Source: UBA11606 sp965243715 (GTDB taxonomy: Bacteria; Actinomycetota; Acidimicrobiia; Acidimicrobiales; Aldehydirespiratoraceae). From it: 64,000 bases of DNA. Under the pieces are notes generated by a model. That model searched no databases and had not been told where the DNA came from. It worked only from the letters and a program-made list of their open reading frames with translations. The stretch's first letter is position 1; every line of letters starts with the position of its first letter. The DNA lies in the NCBI GenBank assembly GCA_965243715.1, contig CBDEVU010000017.1, positions 62,001-126,000 on the forward strand, in the 5' to 3' direction. Of the stretch, positions 35,953 through 43,943 are shown one piece after another. The position numbers and the translations under genes were made by a program.

Positions 35953-38544
35953 ATGATCGAAGGGGCAAACCCGCTAGCGTTTCGGGCGATGGGTGGGCAT
36001 GTACTAGACGATCTCGAACTGCAGACCCGCATCGATCAACTCGCCTGCACCCCGCAGTTGCTCGTCGCCTGCGATTACGACGGCACGATCGCCCCTATCG
36101 TCGCCGATCCCATGAAGGCCCGTCCGTTGCGCGACACTTCCGTCGCCCTTCGTAGCTTGGCCGCGCTCCCCCAAACCAACGTCGCGGTCATTTCCGGTCG
36201 TTCATTGCGCGACCTCGCCATGCTCAGCCGGCTACCGGCGGAGATTCACCTAGTCGGGTCTCACGGCACCGAGTTCGATATCGATTTCGCCCTCGATCTT
36301 GACCCCGAACTCCGAGCACGACGCTCAGTCCTGTTAGACCAACTGACCACCCTCGTCGACCGTCACCGCAACCTTACGCTGGAGAAGAAGCCCGCTTCGG
36401 TCGCCGTCCACTACCGCAACGTCGAGCCGAGCGAAGTCGAAACTATTCTCCGCCGCCTTGGCGAGATCGCCGAGTCGATCGGCGAACTCGTGGTCCGCCA
36501 CGGAAAAATGGTTTGCGAGTTACTTTTGCTCCCGACCGACAAAGGACAGGCGTTGGGTACGGTACGGGCCACAGTTGGGGCGACCGCGGTGATGTTCCTC
36601 GGCGACGACATAACTGACGAAGACGCGTTCGCCACCTTGCACGGCCCGGATCTCGCGGTGAAGGTCGGCGATGGCACCACGATTGCTCCCTTCGCCGTTG
36701 GATCACCCAACGATGTTGCCGTTTTACTGGCCGCCCTCACGAACCGTCGGGCAGAGTGGTTGGCTGGGGCGGGCGTTACCCCCATCGAGGCCCACTCGAT
36801 GTTGTCCGATCAGCGCACGGCGGCGATCGTCACGCCCGACGCCCGGATCACCTGGCTCTGCGTGCCGCGCATCGACTCTGCGGCCATCTTCGCCGAACTG
36901 CTCGGCGGCCCCGGCGCCGGGTACTTCTCCGTCCAGCCCGAAGCAGCCAACGAAAGACCCCACCAGGGCTACGTTGACGACTCGCTGGTCTTGTCCACAA
37001 CCTGGCCCTCAATGACCGTCACCGACTATCTCGACTGCTCCGAGGGACGCCCAAACCGCCCCTCGGGCCGAACCGACCTCGTTCGCGTTATCGAAGGCAC
37101 GGGCACAGTTACAATCGAGTTCGCCCCCCGGCTCGACTTTGGCCGATTCCCGACCCAACTCGAAGTCCGGCCCGCTGGACTCAAGATTGTCAACGCGGCC
37201 GACCTTGTTGTGCTCCGCGCGCCGAATGTCGATTGGACCATCGCCGACGTCGGCATGCATCAGACCGCAACAGCGGTGGCCAATCTTGACCATGGCCCCG
37301 TCACCCTCGAACTGCGCTGCGGTACCGCCTCGTTGCGACCCGATCGCTCCGCCGAGCCCGAACGGCGGGAGCGCACTACCTCCTTTTGGCGCGACTGGGC
37401 CCGCCAACTTGAACTTCCTAATCTCGAACCGAGTCTCGTACGGCGCTCGGCGCTCACCCTCAAGGGCCTGTGCTACGGCCCCACCGGAGCAATCCTCGCC
37501 GCAGCCACGACCAGCCTGCCCGAGTTCATCGGCGGGGTTCGCAACTGGGACTACCGGTATTGCTGGATTCGCGACGCGTCGATGTCAGCCACCGCATTGG
37601 TCAAACTCGGCTCGATCGACGAAGCCATGAACCTGCTGGACTGGCTACTGCAAGTCGTTACCAGCACCGATGCCGGAGCGAAGCAGTTGGCTCCCTTGTA
37701 CACGGTCGACGGCCAGGCCCTTCCTCCTGAGGCCACTATCGAAGAATTGGCCGGTTACGCCGGTTCTCGACCGGTTCGGGTCGGCAACGCCGCCGATCAC
37801 CAAGTCCAACTCGACGTATTTGGCTCGGTACTCGAACTCATTCACCAACTCAGCGAGGTCGATGCTCCCCTCGATGCCCAACATTGGGGCCTAGTCGAGG
37901 ATCTCGTAAGCGCGGTCGACCGGCGGTGGATGGAACCAGATCAAGGCATCTGGGAAATCCGTTCGACGCCGCGTCACCACACGAACTCCAAGGTCATGTG
38001 CTGGGTCACCGTCGATCGTGCCATCCGCCTCGCCAACGCCGTCTTCGGACACGAACGGCCCGAATGGGAAACCCTGCGCGACACAATCGCCAACGACATC
38101 CTCACCCGCGGCTGGAACGAGCAGGTCGGATCCTTCACCACAGCCTACGACGGCACCGATCTCGACGCCTCGGTCCTCGCGGTGGGCCTGTTTGGGTTGA
38201 TCGCCGGGGACGATCCCCGGTTTGCCGCCACCGTCGCCGCGGTCGAAACCCAGTTACGCCACGGCGACACCGTTTTCCGTTACAAACACGATGACGGACT
38301 GCCCGGGGAGGAGGGCGGATTCAACCTGATGACCTCGTGGCTAATCGACGCCAAGGTCCTCATCGGTGACATTACGGGCGCCCACCAACTGTTCGCAGCG
38401 TACGTCGATCGGGCCGGACCAACAGGGCTAATGGCTGAGCAAGTTGATCCGGTCGGCGGCCTCGCCCTCGGCAATCACCCGCAGGCATACTCGCACCTCG
38501 GGTTGATTTCCAACGCACTGAACCTAGCCGACGACGGGGTTTAG
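35953..38544 (+). CDS. Trehalose-6-phosphatase / GH15 trehalase-like fusion
   Basis: 863 residues from ATG 35953 (the frame is open to 35752 over the desulfurase). Residues 1-265 are an OtsB-type HAD phosphatase: CDYDGTIAP (nucleophile Asp41, Asp43), ISGRSLRDL, the Lys region and FLGDDITDEDAF. Residues about 285-860 are a GH15 (glucoamylase/trehalase-like) hydrolase: DARITWLCVPRIDS, RNWDYRYCWIRDASM and GEEGGFNLMTSWL. In mycobacteria the GH15 enzyme of this type is a trehalase. One protein may thus turn trehalose-6-P into trehalose and then glucose; the GH15 substrate remains unproven. Confidence 0.88.
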   Translation: MIEGANPLAFRAMGGHVLDDLELQTRIDQLACTPQLLVACDYDGTIAPIVADPMKARPLRDTSVALRSLAALPQTNVAVISGRSLRDLAMLSRLPAEIHLVGSHGTEFDIDFALDLDPELRARRSVLLDQLTTLVDRHRNLTLEKKPASVAVHYRNVEPSEVETILRRLGEIAESIGELVVRHGKMVCELLLLPTDKGQALGTVRATVGATAVMFLGDDITDEDAFATLHGPDLAVKVGDGTTIAPFAVGSPNDVAVLLAALTNRRAEWLAGAGVTPIEAHSMLSDQRTAAIVTPDARITWLCVPRIDSAAIFAELLGGPGAGYFSVQPEAANERPHQGYVDDSLVLSTTWPSMTVTDYLDCSEGRPNRPSGRTDLVRVIEGTGTVTIEFAPRLDFGRFPTQLEVRPAGLKIVNAADLVVLRAPNVDWTIADVGMHQTATAVANLDHGPVTLELRCGTASLRPDRSAEPERRERTTSFWRDWARQLELPNLEPSLVRRSALTLKGLCYGPTGAILAAATTSLPEFIGGVRNWDYRYCWIRDASMSATALVKLGSIDEAMNLLDWLLQVVTSTDAGAKQLAPLYTVDGQALPPEATIEELAGYAGSRPVRVGNAADHQVQLDVFGSVLELIHQLSEVDAPLDAQHWGLVEDLVSAVDRRWMEPDQGIWEIRSTPRHHTNSKVMCWVTVDRAIRLANAVFGHERPEWETLRDTIANDILTRGWNEQVGSFTTAYDGTDLDASVLAVGLFGLIAGDDPRFAATVAAVETQLRHGDTVFRYKHDDGLPGEEGGFNLMTSWLIDAKVLIGDITGAHQLFAAYVDRAGPTGLMAEQVDPVGGLALGNHPQAYSHLGLISNALNLADDGV

Positions 38545-38801
38545 AGCTGAACGGGGCTCTCGCTCATGCCGAGCGCGTTGATCTCCACGACTTCGGTGAC
38601 GCCTTTGACTCGGTCCTTCATGATGCGTTCGATACCCGCCTTCAACGTCAGGGTGGAGGCTGGGCAGGTGACACACGCGCCCATGAGCTCAACGGTGACG
38701 ACGCCGCTCGCCTCGTCGACACTAATCAACTCGATGTCGCCTTCGTCGGCCTGAATCGCCGGTCGGATGGCGGTGATGACTTTTTCGACTTGCTCCAGCA
38801 C
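38541..38801 (-). CDS. Nfu/NifU C-terminal domain Fe-S scaffold protein
   Basis: 86 residues consisting of only the NifU C-terminal domain: VEKVITAIRPAIQADEGDIEL, then GACVTCPAS whose C-x2-C binds a bridging Fe-S cluster, then TLKAGIERIMKDRVKGV. Such short Nfu proteins carry clusters to client enzymes. Converges on the trehalose fusion gene with a 4-nt overlap. Confidence 0.92.
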   Translation of the reverse strand: MLEQVEKVITAIRPAIQADEGDIELISVDEASGVVTVELMGACVTCPASTLTLKAGIERIMKDRVKGVTEVVEINALGMSESPVQL

Positions 38802-38864
38802 GACGAAATTCCTAAACGAGGGTAGAGATGCTCTTGGCTATAGATAGAGGCTACTCTTCAGGGT

Positions 38865-39047
38865 ATGCATGCCGGACTACTTTTTGCTCATCAAGGCGGT
38901 TGGCACGAGATACTGCTCGTTGGGGGGCCAGTATTAATCTTCGGCGCCCTGCTAGCGGTCGCTCGACGGCGGGCATTGACCCAAGTTCTTGCCTCCCGCG
39001 CCGAAACGACGCCTAGCATGCTTGGCCAAGATCGACGCGTTGGGTGA
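38865..39047 (+). CDS. Small membrane protein, 3' end altered by a fused HNH-gene fragment
   Basis: 60 residues from ATG 38865. Residues 1-35 form a short extracytoplasmic start (MHAGLLFAHQGGWHE) and one membrane helix (ILLVGGPVLIFGALLAVARRR). The last ~15 residues (from about ETTPSMLG) are encoded by a DUF222 gene fragment read in another frame, so the original C-terminus has probably been lost. I recognise the general type, a single-span actinobacterial protein, but no function. Confidence 0.55.
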   Translation: MHAGLLFAHQGGWHEILLVGGPVLIFGALLAVARRRALTQVLASRAETTPSMLGQDRRVG

Positions 39048-39056
39048 TTCTGGGGC
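38998..39056 (+). pseudogene. 59-bp fragment of a DUF222-HNH gene
   Basis: In one plus-strand frame this reads KRRLACLAKIDALGDSGA, matching ERRLACLAGIDALGDSGA in the minus-strand DUF222 pseudogene at 41344-42431, with high identity also in the DNA. Neither side continues the homology: the small membrane gene is to the left and the toxin-antitoxin operator to the right. It marks an old insertion or deletion breakpoint. Confidence 0.75.
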
Positions 39057-39066
39057 CTCTGGCCTC

Positions 39067-39097
39067 GCATACCGTTTGGCATCCCCGAACGGTATGC
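39067..39097. promoter_or_regulatory. Palindromic operator before the antitoxin gene
   Basis: A perfect 10-bp inverted repeat, GCATACCGTT (39067-39076) and AACGGTATGC (39088-39097), with an 11-bp spacer. It ends 8 bp before the antitoxin ATG and covers a TATGCT -10-like box. Ribbon-helix-helix antitoxins normally bind such a site to repress their own operon. Confidence 0.7.
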
Positions 39098-39105
39098 TAG
39101 CTCGA

Positions 39106-39360
39106 ATGGCCACCGAACAGATCGCAGTACGACTTCCCGAGCCGCTCCTCGCCGATCTCGACGAACTCGTCAGCAGCGGAGCCTACGAGAGCCGCGCCGC
39201 TGCGGTTCGAGCCGGCATCAAAGCCATCGTGAAACTCGAACTCCAACGCCGAACAGACCGAGCCGTCGTCGACGGCTACACCCGGCAACCACCAACAGAA
39301 ACCGAAGAGCACGCAGCGCTCGCATCTTTGCGCGAAGCAATCCTCGACGAGCCATGGTGA
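39106..39360 (+). CDS. Ribbon-helix-helix antitoxin (CopG/ParD-like)
   Basis: 84 residues from ATG 39106; the frame upstream is the HNH fragment. The first 45 residues fit a ribbon-helix-helix DNA-binding domain: IAVRLPEPLLADLDELVSS, then YESRAAAVRAGIKAIV. The C-terminal part (TETEEHAALASLREAILDEPW) would be the toxin-neutralising tail. Its stop overlaps the toxin start by several bases (ATGGTGA), the usual type II layout. Probably autoregulates through the palindrome upstream. Confidence 0.85.
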   Translation: MATEQIAVRLPEPLLADLDELVSSGAYESRAAAVRAGIKAIVKLELQRRTDRAVVDGYTRQPPTETEEHAALASLREAILDEPW

Positions 39361-39674
39361 CAACTCCAGACCGAGGCCAGATCTGGTGGGGCGAGATCGA
39401 AGACGTCGGTCGCCGCCCTTTCCTCATCATGACCAGATCCGCCGCCATTCCCGTCATGAACAGCGTCCTCGCAGCACCCGTGACCCGCACGATCAGAGAC
39501 ATCCCCACCGAACTACCACTCGGGCCAGCCGACGGAATGCCCACTGACTGCGTCGCCAGCTTCGACAATCTCAGAGTCGTCCCCAAGGCCTACCTGATCG
39601 ACCAGATCTGCGAACTACAGCCGGCCCGACTCGCCGAAGCATGCACCGCCATTCAGGCCGCTGTCGACTGCTAG
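39354..39674 (+). CDS. MazF/PemK-family toxin
   Basis: 106 residues from ATG 39354 (GTG 39357 also possible). Typical MazF start: DRGQIWWGEIEDVGRRPFLIMTR, here read as RGQIWWGEI and RRPFLIMTRSAAI, followed by VLAAPVTRTIRDIPTELPL and CVASFDNLRVVPKAYL. MazF-like toxins are mRNA-cleaving endoribonucleases. Paired with the preceding ribbon-helix-helix antitoxin in a two-gene module lying at the edge of the mobile-element region. Confidence 0.88.
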   Translation: MVTTPDRGQIWWGEIEDVGRRPFLIMTRSAAIPVMNSVLAAPVTRTIRDIPTELPLGPADGMPTDCVASFDNLRVVPKAYLIDQICELQPARLAEACTAIQAAVDC

Positions 39675-40396
39675 TCACAGCCCCTGCAAGCAACGCCTTG
39701 CGCCGCCTGTCTTCAGCCTCAGGCTGGCAGGGCGACGGTGTACTAACACTTGATTGGCGCCGCGCCGCAACCTCGGTACGCGATCGTGACATCGATAGCC
39801 ACCGTGAGGGACTGCCGCGTGCGCGCCCAACGGCGATGATACTGACATCATGCGCGCAGCGTAGTGGCTAATCCACTGGCCACCCTCCCCTAGTCCAACG
39901 TTGCAATTCCAGTAGCTAGCGTGGGGTTGGCTACAAGATGCGACAGGGACCGATTGCCATGGAACCTTGCAGTGCCGATGGCGATCGATTAAATCGACTC
40001 GTACTCGGAGCCCCGACTGTCCGAGATCGATACTAGCGTCGATGGTCGAAAACTGCGGGTTAGGGGTAGATGTGGACATCGTCGCAGTCCTGCATCCCCT
40101 CAACCAAATGCCTCGGGACACCCCAGTCGTTCATCACCACCACCGCCGACAATCCCGGCGTCAAGCAATCGATCGAACGGGGTGGACTAAGAAAACGGCC
40201 CAAGTCTTCGACCATCTCGCGCAATCGCCGAACCGTTGGCCGCCGCGAGTCCATAGGTTTCCAACCCAAGACTCGGACTAGAATTCCGACGGGTTTGCCT
40301 CGACATGTGAACTCCGCGCCCACTAGATGTGATGACCGGGGACGTTGTCCGTGGCGGTTTGGTGTGGGTGGTCCACCGGTTGGGTGAGTCCTCCGA
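39675..40396. other. Gene-poor stretch in the mobile-element region
   Basis: No intact gene is convincing. On the minus strand 40254-40060 reads MDSRRPTVRRLREMVEDLG, then GLSAVVVMNDWGVPRHLVEGM, ending DDVHIYP; it could be the tail of a lost gene but I cannot name it. Several stops interrupt the rest. Confidence 0.35.
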
Positions 40397-40444
40397 GTGA
40401 GGTTGTGGGTCTTCAACTACTCACTTCTTCACACCGGAGGACTC
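40386..40444. repeat. Perfect 10-bp inverted repeat upstream of the IS481 remnant
   Basis: GAGTCCTCCG (40386-40395) and CGGAGGACTC (40435-40444) face each other over a 39-bp loop, just before the transposase reading frame. It may be a hairpin formed where two IS ends meet. Confidence 0.6.
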
Positions 40445-40763
40445 ATCTCCCACGCTAGGACCCAACACCCGAACGCGCAGTTGACCCCGCGGCACCGCCG
40501 CAACATGGTCGACTGTGTCATCGATGGGGGTTGGACGATCGAGGCAGCCGCTGAGTGGTTCCAGATCGACGCGAAAACGGTGACGAAGTGGCGAGACCGG
40601 TTCTTGGCTGAGGGCGAGATCGGGTTGTTGGATCGCGGCGTCGACTGTGCAGCGGATCGTTCACGCAAACGGTCTCGGCCGGCTCAACCACTGCGACCGG
40701 GCAACAGCGGCACCAGTTCGTCGTTATCAACGCGACCGGCCCGGCGAGTTGAGGCTGCTGCAC
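40445..40763 (+). pseudogene. IS481-family transposase remnant
   Basis: The N-terminal helix-turn-helix part is readable: ISHARTQHPNAQLTPRHRR, AAAEWFQIDAKTVTKWRDRF, GEIGLLDRGV. After an internal deletion the integrase-proximal piece continues in another frame: VQRIVHANGLGRLNHCDRAT, then VRRYQRDRPGELRLLHV and a stop at about 40760. Full IS481 transposases continue with HVD and the DDE core, which is missing here. Confidence 0.78.
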
Positions 40764-40799
40764 GTCTAGGTGACAGGTTTGGTTAGGCCGCTTGGGGGT

Positions 40800-41000
40800 C
40801 AATCGGCCGAGGGCTGTTTGGCGTCGAGGAGTTCTTTCACGAGCGGGTACATCATCTTTTTGGGAGGCTTGCCTGCCCCAAATACGCAGTTGCTCTGCGC
40901 AGCACCTCATTTTCCTGTTCAAGGAGTTTGACACGCCGACGCATGTGACGATTCTCAACAACCTCGACCGATGTCACTCGGCTTGGGCATGCAAAAACGA
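40800..41000 (-). pseudogene. IS3-family OrfA remnant, C-terminal part
   Basis: On the minus strand: VTSVEVVENRHMRRRVKLLE, QENEVLRRATAYLGQ, then after a frame change KMMYPLVKELLDAK. The leucine-zipper pattern ENRxxRRRVxxLEQENEVLRRATA followed by MIYPLVxELA is typical of IS3-family OrfA ends. The N-terminal part of a similar protein lies at 41225-41345, separated by unrelated fragments. Confidence 0.75.
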
Positions 41001-41220
41001 CGTTGTTCCTCGATCCACTCATCGACATCAGTGCGCTTGTAGCGCAGATGACGGCCGACTCTGAACCCCATCTGAACTTCGAAACACGCGATGGCAGGCG
41101 CGTTCTTGTCCGCAGCGCAACAGGCCCAGGGAACACGAACTGGTCGGACCCGTTCATCACTGTGCCGAAACCTGGGCGGAAGGGTCGACCCGATATCGAA
41201 TACACCATCTGGGCTTACCG
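41000..41220 (-). pseudogene. Excisionase- and integrase-like fragments
   Basis: Minus strand 41071-41005 reads MGFRVGRHLRYKRTDVDEWI, then EEQRRF, like the end of actinobacterial excisionase-type MerR/HTH proteins (FRVGRHLRYRxxDVExW). Minus strand about 41240-41176 reads RTGKPRWCIRYRVDPSAQ, which is like the start of tyrosine integrases (DGKPRWRVRYRDP). Both are short, broken and in the reverse of the usual xis-int order. The excisionase call is better than the integrase call. Confidence 0.45.
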
Positions 41221-41224
41221 GTAC

Positions 41225-41345
41225 GTAGATGCAACCCAAGCTGCTCACCGATCGAACAAATTGCCTTCCACTGCGACGGGTACTCGTCTTGATGCTCGAG
41301 CACCATCCGAACCGCATGCACAAAACCCGGGGCGATCAGTCACCT
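41225..41345 (-). pseudogene. IS3-family OrfA remnant, N-terminal part
   Basis: On the minus strand the frame reads LIAPGFVHAVRMVLEHQDEY, PSQWKAICSIGEQLGLHL. This is the usual opening of IS3-family OrfA (FxxRAVRMVLEHxxExxSQWAAI.SIAxKLG). The rest of OrfA is displaced to 40800-41000. Confidence 0.75.
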
Positions 41346-42431
41346 AGGGTCTTCCGCTTCGGCCACGATGTCGGGCGTGGTCGCCGCGTCGGCCTCTGTG
41401 TTTTCGGCCGTGACAGTTCCAGCAGGGTAGTTCGAGGTTGTCGATATCGGTTGGCCCGCCATCGGCCCATTCCCTGGTGTGGTGGGCTTCGGTGCGGTCT
41501 GGTGATGCGCCGCATTCGCTACAACCACGATGGCGGGCGATAAGAGCAATCCACTGATCGCGACTAGCCAGGCGGGTGGAGCGCCCCAGCCACAACGGCC
41601 GTCCGTCGCCTGCGAAGATTTGGCCGACGACTTCGGCGGTGGGTCCGAGTTCGATGAGTACTTCGTCGGGTACGGGGCTGCCGTCAGCTAGTTCGGTGCT
41701 TCCAGTCTCGAGACAGTGCAGCAGGTGGACCATGTGTTTGGGATGCGGTTTGCCAGTACGGCTCGCCCGTGCCTCAGTGAGCAACGCCACCATCGCGTCG
41801 GCGCGGCGTTGCTTCACCGTACGAGTGTCGTCGGGGCCGCGTCTGGTTAGCGAACTCCCGCAAAGCCGCTAGAGCCCGCGCGCCGTTGATCGGGTCGAGG
41901 CGGCTCAAGATGTTGACCATCCCCTCGCCATCAACCCAGTCAGTTACCTCACGCAAACGACGTTGCCGAGCATGACGCTTCTCAACCACTCCGCGAGATT
42001 CTCTGATGTTGACCCACTCGCGTGTCTTCTTAGCAAACCTGTCGGCAGGCAAATCCGCAGCCAAGCGCCAGCAACTCCTCGGCCTCACTCGGCGATACCC
42101 GAGCCGCCGCCTCAGCGCACACCGCGGCATGTTCGGCAGTGATAGCCCCGCTGGCTAGGCCTTCGGCCACCGCCGGCATCTGCGCCAACTGTGTAGCGAC
42201 CTTGGCGTCTTGTTTAGACTGGCGATTCGAGCGCCGCGATAACGAATGCCCCACAGAGGCGGCATCAGCCCCGGAATCACCCAACGCGTCGATCCCAGCC
42301 AAGCACGCCAAGCGTCGTTCTTGCGCGTGAGCGATCACCCGATCAAGCCCACCAATGGTTGTGGTCAACTCCGGTCGAGACATTCCATGGAGAGCAACCT
42401 CAGCCAAGTTGTCGTGCGCTTTCTGGAACAT
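41344..42431 (-). pseudogene. DUF222-HNH endonuclease pseudogene (second lineage)
   Basis: Three overlapping frames make up one gene: N-terminus 42431-42030 (MFQKAHDNLAEVALHGMSRP), middle about 42050-41800, and C-terminus 41817-41344 with an intact HNH (CSECGASPDRTEAHHTREWA, then NLELPCWNCHGRKH). Breaks are near 42060 and 41810. It has CWNCHGRKH where the 3.6-8.2 kb copies have CHGDHALIHQH, so it belongs to a different branch of the family. Confidence 0.85.
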
Positions 42432-42841
42432 GCGTTTATTGTATCAGAACGGAACTAGAACGTCAACCATTTCTTTAAGTTTGACAGAAATCGCCAACAT
42501 GGTGGACAGGACTTCAATCCGCTACCCGAGCAGCGTCCGACCAAGATCGGCGACGAGGGTAACTTGGTCACCAAGCACGGGTGATCCCTTCTGGTCGCCA
42601 CTGTTCGAGTGCTTCGAGCCCACGGGCCCGATCCTGCGCTATGTCGAGCGCGACAACGATGTGGTTGGCGACCGGCCAACGTTCGCCCGATAGCGCGGAG
42701 TGGTCGACGCGGCGCAAGCACACCAACCGGACCGGTGCCACAGCGACCGTACACCCACGAGTCGTGGGGTCGGGAGCCTCGCCGAGCACCGAAAGCGCGC
42801 GGAACTCCGACTGAGTGGGAACGTTGAAATCAGGCGGATAA
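42432..42841. other. Unassigned stretch left of the IS256 element
   Basis: No gene is supported. Minus strand 42700-42590 reads GERWPVANHIVVALDIAQDR, ARGLEALEQW, which looks protein-like but short and unrecognised. Probably a fragment of a gene disrupted by the IS256 insertion or by later deletion. Confidence 0.35.
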
Positions 42842-43666
42842 GGTGGCGTCCCATCGGCGGTGTAATACGAGGCCTGGCGTAGGTTCCTTCAAGAGCTGCA
42901 AACTCATCGAAGGAGACCCACGCCATGCCCAAACGAGTATCGCCTATTGAGACGATCCGCGCCGACATCGACACTGTGTTCGGTTCGGGAAAACCGGTTG
43001 AGGAGTGTCTGGAGGAGTTGATGCGCCACTCGGTGCGGCTTGTGCTTCAGCAGGTCCTCAAGAACGATCTCGAAGTGTTCCAGAACCGCGACCTGACCGG
43101 CATCGATTTGGACCACCAACGTTTCTCGACGGGTCGCATTTCAAGATGCATGACGGCACCAACGCGGAGCCGGTCATGGTTGCCTACGCCATCACCACTG
43201 TTAGCCAACCGGTCCTGGTCGCAGTCGCAGTTCCCTCGGAAAGCGGGTGGTGCAGAATCCAACGCCGTTGGAGGCGCCGTCAACGAAGCACAACGCCGCA
43301 TCGACGCGTTCGCTGACCGCCACCACCAAGCCTTCCCGGCTGCGGTGCGCTGCCCGCAAGACGACCGTCAAGCGCTGACCTCGTACCTACGATTCCCGAC
43401 CGAGCACCACAAACGGATCCGACACACCAACCTCATCAAACGGACCTTCGGCGAAACCCGACGACGTGTGAAAGTCATCGGCGAGCTGGCGAGGACTGCG
43501 CTACACCCCAGCCATCACCAGACACCTCTCCAACATCCGCCACCAACTCAACCGACCTGCCACCAAGGAGAACCCAACCACCACAGCCCCCCGCCTAACC
43601 GCCGCCTAAAATGACCAACAGGAACCAACACCCAGGCCCGAGTTACACCAAACCTGGGACGCCACC
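42842..43666 (+). mobile_element. IS256-family (mutator) element with both terminal inverted repeats, internally deleted
   Basis: The ends match as inverted repeats of about 47 bp: 42842-42888 begins GGTGGCGTCCCA...GGTGTAA..CG and the reverse complement of 43620-43666 begins GGTGGCGTCCCAGG..TGGTGTAA, both continuing to GGTTCCT. The 825-bp span is well below the ~1.3 kb usual for the family. The flanks (gcggataa on the left, aagtcgag on the right) are not a target-site duplication, so the neighbourhood has been rearranged since insertion. Confidence 0.8.
42925..43614 (+). pseudogene. IS256-family transposase, frameshifted and deleted
   Basis: ATG 42925 opens with MPKRVSPIETIRADIDTVFG and a typical N-terminal region. 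The catalytic-domain start appears in another frame around 43110-43240 (FLDGSHFKMHDGTNAEPVMV, AYAITTVSQPVLVAVAV), and the C-terminal block HTNLIKRTFGETRRRVKVIG is back in the first frame near 43430. A large part of the DDE core between about 43250 and 43270 is missing, so it cannot be active. Confidence 0.85.
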
Positions 43667-43749
43667 AAGTCGAGAGGGACGCCGGGGACATGGATCGACC
43701 CAACGGCCGGGAGAACGCTCCTGAACGATTGGCGCGCAGACTTCATCCT

Positions 43750-43919
43750 GACCGATCTCGTCGGCCAAGCGTTTAGCGGCGATGGACGTCCGTTATGGCT
43801 CGGAAGGTCCAACCGATATCGACAACCTCGAACTGCCTTGCTGGAACTGCCACGGGCGAAAACACCGAGGCCGCCGCGGCGACCCCGCCCGACACCGAAA
43901 ACCGATTCCCGCGGCCTAG
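43750..43919 (+). pseudogene. 3' fragment of a DUF222-HNH gene lacking the catalytic segment
   Basis: Plus strand reads LVGQAFSGDGRPLWLGRS and then, in the next frame, GPTDIDNLELPCWNCHGRKH, ending at TAG 43917-43919. These blocks match VGQIFAGDGRPLWLGRS and GPTDIDNLELPCWNCHGRKH of the pseudogene at 41344, but the ~41 residues between them, with the first Cys pair and the His-His of HNH, are absent. Confidence 0.75.
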
Positions 43920-43943
43920 GACCGCTAGCCAGCTCTGACGCTG

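Noticed and set aside
39675..40121. A 148-residue minus-strand frame
   Set aside because: Low-complexity composition, no start signal and no recognisable pattern; probably chance in high-GC DNA.
41003..41347. A 114-residue plus-strand frame in the mobile region
   Set aside because: It runs antisense to readable IS3 and excisionase-like fragments and shows no family features.
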